Origin: Arenicellales bacterium
Lineage (GTDB): Bacteria; Pseudomonadota; Gammaproteobacteria; Arenicellales; JAJDZL01
Length of the DNA: 64,000 bases
Direction of reading: 5' to 3'
NCBI GenBank assembly: GCA_951813075.1
Contig: OX638343.1
Location: forward strand, 1,709,999-1,773,998
The notes below the pieces were generated by a model. That model saw nothing but the letters and a program-made list of their open reading frames with translations. It made no database searches and was not told the origin of the DNA. Position numbers and translations under genes: made by a program. Shown here piece by piece: positions 9,461 to 18,063 of the stretch; position 1 is the first letter of the stretch, and the number at the start of each line of letters is the position of its first letter.

Positions 9461-9530
9461 TTCCTGCAATTTGCGGCTGATAGCAGTTCTGACTCTACTG
9501 ACGAATACCAGACTGGAGTGATCGCGCGAC

Positions 9531-10538
9531 ATGCCTGGCGACAACATCATTGTAGGCATAAGCCAGGAAATCTTGTCGGTATTCTTCGACCCGCTCAAGC
9601 GAGTGTATTGGGTCTATCTGCTATCAGCGGCTGCGGTCGCCTTTGTGTGGCTCAAATTCCGCAGAAATCTGTCGTTTTTTTCGGCGATTCGAAAAATTTT
9701 CTCAAAAGCCAGTTGGTGGAACACATCTGCACGAGCGGATTATTGTGTGATGGCGGTCAACAGCGCGCTGATGTCCGTCATTTCGCCGAAGTTACTGGGA
9801 CAGACCGCAGTCGCATATCTGGTATTCGAGTGGATGCATACGCTTTTTGCGGGGCGACCGCAGACGCTGGAATACCTTCCCCAATGGGCCATGATGGCGG
9901 CGTTCACTGTCATTCTGTTCGTACTGGACGACCTGGCGCGCTACGTCGTCCATCGAATGCTGCATCGCGTTCCGGTGCTTTGGGCATTTCACAAAGTCCA
10001 TCACAGCGCCACCGCTCTTAATCCGCTCACTGTTTTCAGGATGCACCCGGTTGAGGGCGTAATCTTCGCGATCCGCGGCGCATTGGTACAAGGCATTACG
10101 ATTGCAGTGTTCGTTTTCTTTTTCGGCAGCAAGGTTCAGCTCCTTATGGTATTCGGGGCTGGTGTTTTCAATTGGATGTTCAATGCTTTTCTTGCAAATC
10201 TTCGACACTCGCATATACAGATCGGATTCTGGAAACCGGTGGAGCGGGTATTCATCTCGCCGGCCCAACATCAAATTCACCATTCAATTTCGGAGCACCA
10301 TCACGACAAAAACTTCGGGGTCGCATTGGCCATCTGGGACTGGGTCTTCAATACGCACTGTCACTCCAACACACAGGAGAAATTGGTATTTGGACTTTCA
10401 GCAGAGTCCACAGAAGAAAGCCATCGCCTCTCACTGCTTTACATTCAACCATTTCTTGAAGCATTCCGCACCGCGACATCACCAATCAGACGATTACGCG
10501 AAGTTCGCAAAACTGCTACGCAAAACAGCCTCCCCTGA
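9531..10538 (+). CDS. Sterol desaturase/fatty acid hydroxylase family membrane protein
   Basis: This 335-residue integral membrane protein carries the histidine clusters of the di-iron fatty acid hydroxylase superfamily: HRMLH, HKVHHS and HQIHHSISEHHH, between hydrophobic segments at about residues 28-45, 85-105, 120-140 and 185-225. Such enzymes use two iron atoms and oxygen to hydroxylate or desaturate lipids; substrate unknown. It lies 70 bases after the DUF4856 gene on the same strand, so the Fur box at 8000 may control both. An iron-requiring enzyme under Fur is notable. The start is ATG 9531. Confidence 0.85.
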   Translation: MPGDNIIVGISQEILSVFFDPLKRVYWVYLLSAAAVAFVWLKFRRNLSFFSAIRKIFSKASWWNTSARADYCVMAVNSALMSVISPKLLGQTAVAYLVFEWMHTLFAGRPQTLEYLPQWAMMAAFTVILFVLDDLARYVVHRMLHRVPVLWAFHKVHHSATALNPLTVFRMHPVEGVIFAIRGALVQGITIAVFVFFFGSKVQLLMVFGAGVFNWMFNAFLANLRHSHIQIGFWKPVERVFISPAQHQIHHSISEHHHDKNFGVALAIWDWVFNTHCHSNTQEKLVFGLSAESTEESHRLSLLYIQPFLEAFRTATSPIRRLREVRKTATQNSLP

Positions 10539-10552
10539 TGGACTGAAATTGG

Positions 10553-10585
10553 TTGATATTCTTATAAATAATGATTATGATTATC
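10553..10585 (+). promoter_or_regulatory. Sigma-70 type promoter with overlapping Fur box for the fbp operon
   Basis: A -35 element TTGATA (10553-10558) and a -10 element TATGAT (10576-10581) are separated by 17 bases. The 19 bases AATAATGATTATGATTATC (10567-10585) match the Fur consensus at 16 of 19 positions and cover the -10 box, so Fur with iron would block RNA polymerase. The first gene starts about 30 bases further on. Confidence 0.85.
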
Positions 10586-10611
10586 AATCACAAATTTCAT
10601 GAGGGCATGTT

Positions 10612-11862
10612 TTGGATTTTGAAAAGAAAATGGCTCTGGCAAACAACAGTTTGCTGAATTGCAGGAAAAGGCAAGGCAAAGCACTGCGCATCGGCGCAGT
10701 TGCCTTATTCATGGCCTTCAGTCAGGCTTCGATTGCGCAGAATCCCTGTCCGACAGTTGCTGCAGATGCACTTGATAAAGATTCGGTGGTTAACGTCTAC
10801 TCTGCGAGAAAAGAGGCGCTGATTCTACCACTGCTGCAGAATTTCCAAGCGGCATTCAGCAATCACTACGACTCGGAAATTCAGGTCAACCTGATTACCG
10901 GCAAGGCGGATGGACTACTCAAGCGAATTGAGCTGGAAGGAAAGGCGACGCCGGCGGATATTTTCATTACGGTTGACGCGGGTCGCCTGCACCGCGCGAA
11001 AAGTGCAAACGTACTACGACCTGTTCCAAAGTCAATCGCCGACAAGGTTCCGACTCATCTGCGAGACCATGGTGTTGACGGCAGCGCCGGCTATTGGATT
11101 GGCCTGTCGCAACGGGCGAGACCTATTTATTATTCGCGTAAACGCGCCGATCAGTCAGCGGTCACCTCATATGAAAAACTTGCGCATCCCGACAATGCCG
11201 GTAAACTGTGCGTCAGATCATCCGGGAGTATCTACAACCAGTCGTTGGTTGCGGCGATGATCGCCTCGATGCCGGACCGTCTCGACCAATCCGATTCGTT
11301 CGAATGGCTCAAACAAGAAACTTTGGAGTGGGCGCGGGGACAATTGGATTCACAGAACGAAGTAACCGATCCCTACGCCGAAGCGAAGGTGTATGTTCTC
11401 GCGTGGGCAAAACAACTGGTCGAAAATTTTGCGCGTCCGCCGACAGGCGGAGATACCGACCAGATACGGGCAGTGGCGGCAGGACAGTGTGATTTCTCAT
11501 TGGCCAACAGCTACTACTTCGGACGGTTGGTTGCAAAAGACGCTGCCATGGCCGATGATGTTGGCATTATCTGGCCGAATCAGAATGACCGCGGATCGCA
11601 TGTCAATGTCAGCGGCGCTGGAATCACAGTACATGCCAAGCATCCGGCGAACGCACAATGTCTGCTGGACTATATGCTCAAACCCGAATCTCAGGAATGG
11701 TATGCGCAAGTCAACTATGAATATCCGGTCTTGCCTGATATTCCGTGGTCCGATCTGCTTACGGAATTCGGTAAATTCAAAGCAGATGATCTGGAAATGA
11801 GGAAACTGGGCGAGTTGAACTCTGAAGCGGTAAAAATCATGGACCGCGCAGGCTGGCGATAA
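10612..11862 (+). CDS. fbpA: Ferric-iron ABC transporter, periplasmic binding protein
   Basis: This is an extracellular solute-binding protein of the FbpA/FutA type that captures Fe3+ in the periplasm. It has about 416 residues with a signal region ending near SQASIAQNP. Family features are VVNVYSARKEALILPLL near the N-terminus, ADIFITVDAGRLHRAK, the substrate tyrosine region RSSGSIYNQSLVAAMIA and LANSYYFGRL with paired tyrosines. The chosen start is TTG 10612, six bases after a GAGGG at 10601; ATG 10630 in frame is the alternative. It is the first gene of a three-gene iron transporter under the Fur box at 10567. Confidence 0.9.
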   Translation: MDFEKKMALANNSLLNCRKRQGKALRIGAVALFMAFSQASIAQNPCPTVAADALDKDSVVNVYSARKEALILPLLQNFQAAFSNHYDSEIQVNLITGKADGLLKRIELEGKATPADIFITVDAGRLHRAKSANVLRPVPKSIADKVPTHLRDHGVDGSAGYWIGLSQRARPIYYSRKRADQSAVTSYEKLAHPDNAGKLCVRSSGSIYNQSLVAAMIASMPDRLDQSDSFEWLKQETLEWARGQLDSQNEVTDPYAEAKVYVLAWAKQLVENFARPPTGGDTDQIRAVAAGQCDFSLANSYYFGRLVAKDAAMADDVGIIWPNQNDRGSHVNVSGAGITVHAKHPANAQCLLDYMLKPESQEWYAQVNYEYPVLPDIPWSDLLTEFGKFKADDLEMRKLGELNSEAVKIMDRAGWR

Positions 11863-11957
11863 TTTAATTTCGACATCTAGCGGATCAGGCTCTTACTTTC
11901 AAGTCAGGATTCGAAGACACAATTCTATTTTCGATTCCGTCCCAGTTGAAATAATTG

Positions 11958-13604
11958 ATGCGCTCTTCCAATTTTAGTCCGCTTGCCTTATCGACGCCCG
12001 TGATCACACTGATCGTGGTCTCCCCGCTGATTGCAATTTTCGGATCAGCCATCGCCACTGACAGTATCGAGTTGCTGAGACATCTGCTCGATACCGTTAT
12101 CGGAGTTTACGTCACCAATTCACTGATGATGATGCTCGGAGTTGGAGCGCTGACGTTGATTATCGGTGTGCCGACAGCCTGGCTGACCAGCGTCTGTGAA
12201 TTTCCCGGAAGAAAGGTTTTTGTCTGGGCATTATTGTTGCCTCTGGCATTTCCGGCCTATATCATCGCTTATACCTACACAGGCATTCTGGATTACTACG
12301 GACCTGTTTACACCTTGGTTCGTCAGATTGTCGGTGAGGAGCGATTTTCCGATCTATATTTCTCGATCCGTTCGCTGCCAGGCGCAATCGTTCTGCTCTC
12401 TCTCGTGCTCTATCCCTATGTCTATCTGCTGTCGAGAATATCATTTCTGGAGCAATCGTCCGGATTTATCGAAATCAGCAGAACGCTCGGTTACAGCATG
12501 CGCGAGAGTTTTTTCAAAGTTGCGATCCCGCTCACCAGACCGGCGATTGTCGCCGGTGTTTCTCTCGCCTTGATGGAAACACTTGCGGACTACGGTACCG
12601 TACAGTTCTTCGGTATCAGTACGTTCACCACTGGAATCATCCGTACCTTCGGGAGTTTCGGCGATGCTACCGTTGCCGCACAACTTTCTGTGATGTTGTT
12701 GGGGTTTGTCGGATTGTTGATATTTTGTGAGTGGTTCTCAAGGCGGAAAATCCATTACCATTCAGCAAAAGGGAAAACCATCCATCAGTCCCGGATACGA
12801 CTGAACGGCAGGAAAGCTGGTTTGGCGTGGTTGGTGTGTTTTATGCCAGTTTTCCTTGGATTTGTTTTACCTGCGCTGATTCTGCTGAAATGGACCTTGT
12901 TTGATGCCGAGTACGATCTTTCGAGATTTGCTGTACTTGTATGGAATACGATCTATCTTGGTGCATCGGCTGCCATCATCGCGGTTACCCTTTCGGTCAT
13001 TCTGGGTTACGCCAAGCGCATGGTACCGACTCCCACCGTTAGAGGGCTTGTCGCGATTTCGGGTCTGGGTTATGCCATTCCAGGCGCCATCATTGCGGTC
13101 GGCGTGATCACCCCTCTGGTCTGGCTGGACCATCGACTGATTGAATTCTTCCAATCGGTTTTGGATATTGAAATCGGATTGGTTTTGTCCGGTACAATCT
13201 TTGCATTGTTATTCGCGTATACCGTGAGATTTCTTGCAATTTCGTTGAACGCTGTACAAACTGGACTGCAAAGAGTCAAACCAAACATGGATTACTCGGC
13301 CCGAGTGCTGGGATGCCGACCTCTGGCGGTCTTGACAAGGGTACATCTGCCGGTTATGCGAGCCTCATTGCTCACTGCGTTCCTGATCGTTTTTGTCGAT
13401 GTGCTCAAAGAGCTGCCTGCTACGCTGGTTCTGCGTCCTTTCAACTTCAACACGCTTGCCGTCCGTGCATATGAACTCGCGTCGGATGAAAGACTCATCG
13501 ATGCCGCCCTGCCCTCATTGACCATCGTATTGACAGGAATTGTTCCAGTTATCATTCTGAGCAATACAATGACGCGAGAAAAACGGCTGGGCAATAAACA
13601 ATGA
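11958..13604 (+). CDS. fbpB: Ferric-iron ABC transporter, permease
   Basis: The 548-residue protein is the usual double-length permease of FbpB-type iron transporters: two repeats, each with about six membrane helices and an EAA-like loop. The loops are seen as FIEISRTLGYSMRESFFKVAIPL and MDYSARVLGCRPLAVLTRVHLP, the contact sites for the ATPase. It would form the channel for Fe3+ passed on by the binding protein. ATG 11958 is used; a TTG lies just before it. The stop overlaps the ATPase start by four bases. Confidence 0.92.
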   Translation: MRSSNFSPLALSTPVITLIVVSPLIAIFGSAIATDSIELLRHLLDTVIGVYVTNSLMMMLGVGALTLIIGVPTAWLTSVCEFPGRKVFVWALLLPLAFPAYIIAYTYTGILDYYGPVYTLVRQIVGEERFSDLYFSIRSLPGAIVLLSLVLYPYVYLLSRISFLEQSSGFIEISRTLGYSMRESFFKVAIPLTRPAIVAGVSLALMETLADYGTVQFFGISTFTTGIIRTFGSFGDATVAAQLSVMLLGFVGLLIFCEWFSRRKIHYHSAKGKTIHQSRIRLNGRKAGLAWLVCFMPVFLGFVLPALILLKWTLFDAEYDLSRFAVLVWNTIYLGASAAIIAVTLSVILGYAKRMVPTPTVRGLVAISGLGYAIPGAIIAVGVITPLVWLDHRLIEFFQSVLDIEIGLVLSGTIFALLFAYTVRFLAISLNAVQTGLQRVKPNMDYSARVLGCRPLAVLTRVHLPVMRASLLTAFLIVFVDVLKELPATLVLRPFNFNTLAVRAYELASDERLIDAALPSLTIVLTGIVPVIILSNTMTREKRLGNKQ

Positions 13605-14731
13605 ACGATAGCAGTTCAGTACTCAATGACTCGGCTACTCGATCGCTTCTGCAAGCACACGATGTGTCTTTAAGCTACGGCAATGGACCGCGTGCTGTGG
13701 ATGGAGTCAGTTTTGAACTTCAATCCGGTGAGATAGGATCAATACTCGGTCCAAGCGGCAGTGGCAAGTCGACACTATTGAGGGGCATCGCCGGATTTGA
13801 GCAGTTAAAGGAAGGCACTATCGCCATGAACGGCGCGACTCTTTCGACACCAGAGTTTTCAATTGCTCCGGAAAAACGCAATATCGGCATGATGTTTCAG
13901 GACTATGCACTGTTTCCACATTTGAGTGTCTCACAAAATATCTCTTTCGGACTAAGGAACTGGAAATCAACTGACAGAGAGAATCGAGTTCACAATCTAC
14001 TGAAGCTGATAGGATTGGGAGACTATGGAGATCGGGACCCTTATTCGCTATCAGGAGGTGAACAGCAGCGAATCGCTCTCGCCCGAGCGATCGCCCCGAA
14101 ACCAAAATTGTTATTGATGGACGAGCCTTTTTCCAGTCTTGACATCGAAATCTGCAATACGTTGATACCTGAGGTTAGACTTATTCTCAATCAGGAGAAC
14201 ATCTCGGCCATCATGGTTACCCATAACCACGATATCGCGTTCTCAATGGCTGACAAAATCGGCATCATGAAAGCAGGACGTGTGCACCAATGGGACATGC
14301 CGTTCAATGTGTACCACAATCCGGTAAATCGTTTTACTGCACGGTTTGTCGGCGAGGGTGAATTCATAAAAGCGACCGTTGTAAGTGATCAAATGTTGCA
14401 GTCCACTTTCGGACTGCATGCTTTCCAAAATGACTATGGTCTGAAAATAGATGACCAGGTTGAAATACTCCTTCGACCCGATGACATCCTGCACGATGAT
14501 GCAAGTCCTCTTACAGGTACGATAGTTCGAAAGTCCTTCCGCGGCTCCATTTACCTTTACACCGTGAATTTGGAAGATGGTCAGTCGTTCTATTGTCTTG
14601 CTGATTCCCACCACGATCATCAACTTGGTGAGCGTATCGGTTTGAGACTGAACATCGAGCACATCGTGTTATTCCGCAAAAATCAACAAGAGGCGTTACG
14701 CACCTTGATTCCGTCTCAGATAGAGCGATAG
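13601..14731 (+). CDS. fbpC: Ferric-iron ABC transporter, ATP-binding protein
   Basis: This 376-residue ATPase powers the iron transporter. It shows Walker A GPSGSGKST, Q-loop MMFQDYALFPH, the signature YSLSGGEQQRIALARA and Walker B LLLMDEPFSSLD. A C-terminal regulatory (TOBE-like) domain follows residue 240, typical of the CUT1/Fbp group. The ATGA overlap with fbpB shows coupled translation. The glutamate of Walker B and the switch histidine (MVTHNHD) are intact, so it should be active. Confidence 0.93.
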   Translation: MNDSSSVLNDSATRSLLQAHDVSLSYGNGPRAVDGVSFELQSGEIGSILGPSGSGKSTLLRGIAGFEQLKEGTIAMNGATLSTPEFSIAPEKRNIGMMFQDYALFPHLSVSQNISFGLRNWKSTDRENRVHNLLKLIGLGDYGDRDPYSLSGGEQQRIALARAIAPKPKLLLMDEPFSSLDIEICNTLIPEVRLILNQENISAIMVTHNHDIAFSMADKIGIMKAGRVHQWDMPFNVYHNPVNRFTARFVGEGEFIKATVVSDQMLQSTFGLHAFQNDYGLKIDDQVEILLRPDDILHDDASPLTGTIVRKSFRGSIYLYTVNLEDGQSFYCLADSHHDHQLGERIGLRLNIEHIVLFRKNQQEALRTLIPSQIER

Positions 14732-14894
14732 AAACTAGCTGAGAAATATTCGCGCTGTTCGGTGCGAATAAAGTACGTTACCAAGCCGATATTCCTTTCG
14801 GATATTGACCAAAATGACATTCGGTCAATCGCAACTTCGTGCTAATATTGATATTCGTCGGAAACACCCCAGATTAATACTGAGATATCAGTCA

Positions 14895-15644
14895 ATGAAA
14901 ACAAGTGAGTTCAATTTTTCACTAGCCGCAGCCGATGGTCAGATAATCAGGGGTGTGTACCGTGATACGTACAAGGGGCCAGTCGGAATTTTTCTGCACG
15001 GGCTGTCCTCCGATGCGGAGGGAACCAAGTCGATGCGACTGTGGAGTCAGGCCGAGCAGCTCAATCGATCGTGGATTCGATTTGACATGCGTGCACATGG
15101 CAAATCCGATGGAACGTTCCCGGAGTTTAATATATCCCGTGCGATCGAAGATACGAAACTGGCATTGTCTTTGTTTGAAGGACGTCGGAAAGTTCTGGTC
15201 GGTTCAAGCATGGGCGGCTGGGTTGCGTCACAGATTGCGCTGGATGCCGCAATGAATGTCTGCGGAACCGTGCTGATCGCCCCTGCTTTCAATTTCGTGA
15301 ATGGAATTTATCTCAGTGTCTCACCGGAAGAACAGGAAGAATGGCGCGAAACCGGATTCAAGACATTCGAAAGCCCTTACCCGGATTGCGATTACACAAT
15401 GTCCTATTCCGCGGTGCTTGACTCGCTCCAGTATGATGTGTTTTCGTTCCCGGTAAGTTACAATCATCCAGTGAAGATACTACACGGTGCGCTTGACGAT
15501 GTGGTGCCGTCTGATCAAAGTTTGGATTTTCAGAAACATGCAGATTCTGAAATCGAAGTCAGCATATTGCCTGATGGAGACCATCGATTGACTGATCATG
15601 CAGATCTGATTGAGTCTGCCGTCAACGAAATTTGGCCGGACTGA
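14895..15644 (+). CDS. Alpha/beta hydrolase
   Basis: A 249-residue alpha/beta-hydrolase fold protein from ATG 14895; the frame is open for 30 more codons upstream. The nucleophile elbow is VGSSMGGWVA, the oxyanion region GIFLHGLSSDAEG, the acid lies in HGALDDVVP and the base histidine in LPDGDHRLTDHAD. It resembles short serine esterases/peptidases of unknown substrate. It lies 163 bases after fbpC, so it may be transcribed separately. A small inverted repeat (TATTCGC/GCGAATA near 14747-14770) lies in the gap. Confidence 0.82.
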   Translation: MKTSEFNFSLAAADGQIIRGVYRDTYKGPVGIFLHGLSSDAEGTKSMRLWSQAEQLNRSWIRFDMRAHGKSDGTFPEFNISRAIEDTKLALSLFEGRRKVLVGSSMGGWVASQIALDAAMNVCGTVLIAPAFNFVNGIYLSVSPEEQEEWRETGFKTFESPYPDCDYTMSYSAVLDSLQYDVFSFPVSYNHPVKILHGALDDVVPSDQSLDFQKHADSEIEVSILPDGDHRLTDHADLIESAVNEIWPD

Positions 15645-15670
15645 TGCGCTCCAACGTCTGATATGGTCTC

Positions 15671-16105
15671 ATGAGAGTTATTACATTTCTGTTTTTGTGT
15701 TTCCTGATCATTCCGATCGCGGAGATCTACCTGCTGATCGAGATTGGGCAGGTAATCGGAGCTGTATGGACCATTGTCGGGGTTGTCTCGACGGCACTGA
15801 TCGGGGCGTGGCTGGTCAGGTTGCAAGGCATTCTCACACTGCACAGAGCAATAGGAAATCTCAGAAGTGGTGAAGTACCGGCCTTGGAACTGGTTGAAGG
15901 GTTGTTTCTGCTGGTAGCCGGAGCGTTGTTGATCACGCCAGGATTTGTCACGGACACGATTGGCTTTTTGTGTCTGACAACGCCCATCCGAAGAATGTTC
16001 GCATCCATTTTGCTGAGTCGCCTGATCATCCACGTCAACCAACAAAGCCAATCGTCAGGTTCCCAGGCGTATGACGTTAAATTCCGGGAAATAGATAACA
16101 AATAG
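15671..16105 (+). CDS. fxsA: FxsA family membrane protein
   Basis: The 144-residue protein matches FxsA: RVITFLFLCFLIIPIAEIYLL at the N-terminus, IGAVWTIVGVVSTALIGAWLVR, ELVEGLFLLVAGALLITPGFVTDTIGFLCL, then a polar tail. Three to four membrane segments are expected. FxsA in E. coli affects exclusion of phage T7 by the F plasmid; its cellular role is otherwise unclear. It starts 26 bases after the hydrolase stop and may share its transcript. Confidence 0.9.
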   Translation: MRVITFLFLCFLIIPIAEIYLLIEIGQVIGAVWTIVGVVSTALIGAWLVRLQGILTLHRAIGNLRSGEVPALELVEGLFLLVAGALLITPGFVTDTIGFLCLTTPIRRMFASILLSRLIIHVNQQSQSSGSQAYDVKFREIDNK

Positions 16106-16238
16106 TTTGTCCGGCTATAACATCGAATCGCGGTTGCCAACCCTAAAACCGTAATTCGCGAGATAAATTTTCCCTCAATCTGAACTGTCGACGGATTTGC
16201 GTCACAAGACGGATTAACCAAAAAAATTCGTAAATCTC

Positions 16239-16279
16239 TTGACAAGTGAATGTTTTCGTAGATAATGATAATCATTATC
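16239..16279 (+). promoter_or_regulatory. Strong promoter with a perfect Fur box
   Basis: TTGACA (16239-16244, perfect -35) and GATAAT (16261-16266, five of six for -10) are 16 bases apart. The sequence 16261-16279, GATAATGATAATCATTATC, is identical to the 19-base Fur consensus and covers the -10 box and the expected start near 16273. This is the best Fur site in the window, yet no ordinary gene follows for over 400 bases. Confidence 0.9.
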
Positions 16280-16308
16280 ATTAACATTTAAGAATCTGAC
16301 TGATTCAA

Positions 16309-16446
16309 ATGATGTACAAATCAAAATTCAGACGAATTTTACGAGAGATTTTTCAAGCCTTTGCGCCATATGCAATCTATGCGTACGGCACCGGTCATGT
16401 GCCAAATTTGTTTGGTGAAAGTGACGTCGCATATACAAATGAGTAA
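16309..16446 (+). CDS. Possible 45-residue small protein downstream of the perfect Fur box
   Basis: The frame starts ATGATG and encodes a basic N-terminal part (MMYKSKFRRILREIFQ) followed by an aromatic segment (AFAPYAIYAYGTGHVP) and an acidic tail. It is the only frame of note in the Fur-controlled transcript. No Shine-Dalgarno sequence precedes it, which counts against translation. I do not recognise the family. Conservation in relatives would decide. Confidence 0.3.
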   Translation: MMYKSKFRRILREIFQAFAPYAIYAYGTGHVPNLFGESDVAYTNE

Positions 16447-16523
16447 ATTGATCGGCAGGTAACTCCGTAACAGACTAATTTCATCAGATATTACAGTTTT
16501 AAGCTACTCTCCTCTTGCAGCTT

Positions 16524-16563
16524 TGGCAATGTCGTATTTTGATTACGATGTTGCCATTTTTTT
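16524..16563 (+). terminator. Intrinsic terminator of the Fur-controlled transcript
   Basis: A 13-pair stem (16524-16536 with 16544-16556, TGGCAATGTCGTA and TACGATGTTGCCA, two central G-U pairs) closes a 7-base loop and is followed by seven T (16557-16563). The T run is on the plus strand, matching the promoter at 16239. Confidence 0.88.
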
Positions 16564-16711
16564 GCAAATTTCTCACGTTCGGGTTGGTTCAATCAGAACA
16601 TATGGCTCACCCTCTCATTCTTCAAATACTCCTTGTCGAATGAGGTTATTTGCGACAATATAGTCACAATATGACTAATTTAACTACGTTATCGGCGTTT
16701 CAATTTTCGCG

Positions 16712-17617
16712 ATGGAAAATTTTGTCTATCGACGCGACCTCATCAATTCCCGCGCCCTTCTCCAGCTGAGTGAGAAGTCAGATTCAGCTGGATTGATCCG
16801 GCTTGCTCTGCATCTTATTCTGATTGGTGCATCCGGTTTCTGGGTTTGGTCGACGCAAGTCAGCTGGTGGATCGTACCATCGGGGATCGTGTATGGAACT
16901 CTCCTTACGTTCATCTTTGCGCCGCTGCATGAATGCATCCATCGCACCGCTTTCCGGTCGAGAGGTTGGAACAACATCGTCGCGGCGATCGCAGGTTTCA
17001 TACTTGTTCTTCCGGCCAATTACTTCCGATACTTTCACTTTGAACATCACAGGTATACCAACGACCCTGCTCGCGATCCGGAGCTACTGACTGAGAAGCC
17101 TCGAACTTTTCTGGGATATGTGTGGGCGATGACTGGATTGACATCCTATTGGCTACCGCAGATTCGCCTTCTAGTGAGTCATTCTTTCGGGAAAGTCGAC
17201 TCGAAATTCATTCCGGAATCGGCGTATCGAACTTTAAGGAACGAAGCGAGAATTCACGTCGCGTTATATATCGCGATCGTCGCTGTTTCCATTTATTTTC
17301 AAAGTGCTTTGGTCGTTATTTTCTGGATTGTTCCGATTCTGGTCGGAATGGTTGCATTGAGGTTATTTCTGCTCGCGGAACACGGTGGCTGCGAACTATC
17401 TTCAAACATGCTAGTCAACACCCGTACTATCCTGACCAACCCGATAGTGAGGCTGATTACCTGGAACATGTCGTTTCATTGTGAGCATCATCTGTTTCCT
17501 TCGGTGCCATTTCACGGTCTTCCGATTTTGCATAGCCAGGTGAGAGAGAAACTGGGAACGTTTTCATCCGGTTATCTGGAATTTCACAAAGAATTTCTTC
17601 AGTTTCTGAAGACTTAG
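16712..17617 (+). CDS. Fatty acid desaturase family membrane protein
   Basis: The 301-residue protein has the three histidine boxes of membrane di-iron desaturases: HECIH, HFEHHRYT and HCEHHLFPSVPFHGLP, with hydrophobic segments between. It would insert a double bond in, or hydroxylate, a lipid or carotenoid-like substrate, which cannot be told here. The start at ATG 16712 lies about 150 bases after the terminator at 16563, so it has its own promoter (not identified). It is the last gene of the stable block before the defence island. Confidence 0.85.
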   Translation: MENFVYRRDLINSRALLQLSEKSDSAGLIRLALHLILIGASGFWVWSTQVSWWIVPSGIVYGTLLTFIFAPLHECIHRTAFRSRGWNNIVAAIAGFILVLPANYFRYFHFEHHRYTNDPARDPELLTEKPRTFLGYVWAMTGLTSYWLPQIRLLVSHSFGKVDSKFIPESAYRTLRNEARIHVALYIAIVAVSIYFQSALVVIFWIVPILVGMVALRLFLLAEHGGCELSSNMLVNTRTILTNPIVRLITWNMSFHCEHHLFPSVPFHGLPILHSQVREKLGTFSSGYLEFHKEFLQFLKT

Positions 17618-18063
17618 TGGGCGTGCAAATAATTTGATAATTTTTCACAAGTCTGATTTTTTTTGCTGGCGTAATGTGCGCCATGTCCAATAGATTGTGT
17701 TGCGAGGCTGTAATCGGTTGTTACAAGCACCGTTATAGAGGGATGCCAACGGCTCGCACACCTTCGCTCGCCCGAATAATATCAACCGCCCTGATCTGTC
17801 AACTATTGCTCACCGTATCGTAAATAGTTCGTTAACTTTGAAACAAAACACTATCTGAAAAATGCGGCTTCCCGTGTCGCGCTCACTTTGATGGCAAGAC
17901 AATATTACCGATTGAAACAAGTCTACTTTTGGCGATAACTCGTGTGAAAATTCGCCATGTGAATCCAGAATTTAAAGATAAAGGCGGGAAGAGCATTAGC
18001 TCTAGTGCTGAATGAACAGCTAGAGCTAGAATTGCGTTATTGAACCTTTCTTAAATTAGATTA
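17618..18063. other. Intergenic region at the left border of the island
   Basis: No gene is supported in these 446 bases. There is one clear inverted repeat: TAGCTCTAG (17997-18005) and CTAGAGCTA (18020-18028), nine paired bases around a 14-base loop. It lies just past the stop of the minus-strand gene at 18064 and may help end that transcript, but no T run follows. Confidence 0.5.

Larger units (their letters stand above)
16273..16563 (+). ncRNA. Candidate Fur-repressed small RNA (about 290 nt)
   Basis: The limits are inferred: start about 7 bases after the -10 box, end at the intrinsic terminator. Between them there is only one short frame of 45 codons (16309-16446) without a visible ribosome binding site. 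A strong promoter, a perfect Fur operator and a strong terminator bounding a mostly non-coding segment is the design of iron-sparing RNAs such as RyhB and PrrF, but no sequence similarity to those was recognised. It may also be an mRNA for the small protein, or do both. Confidence 0.55.
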
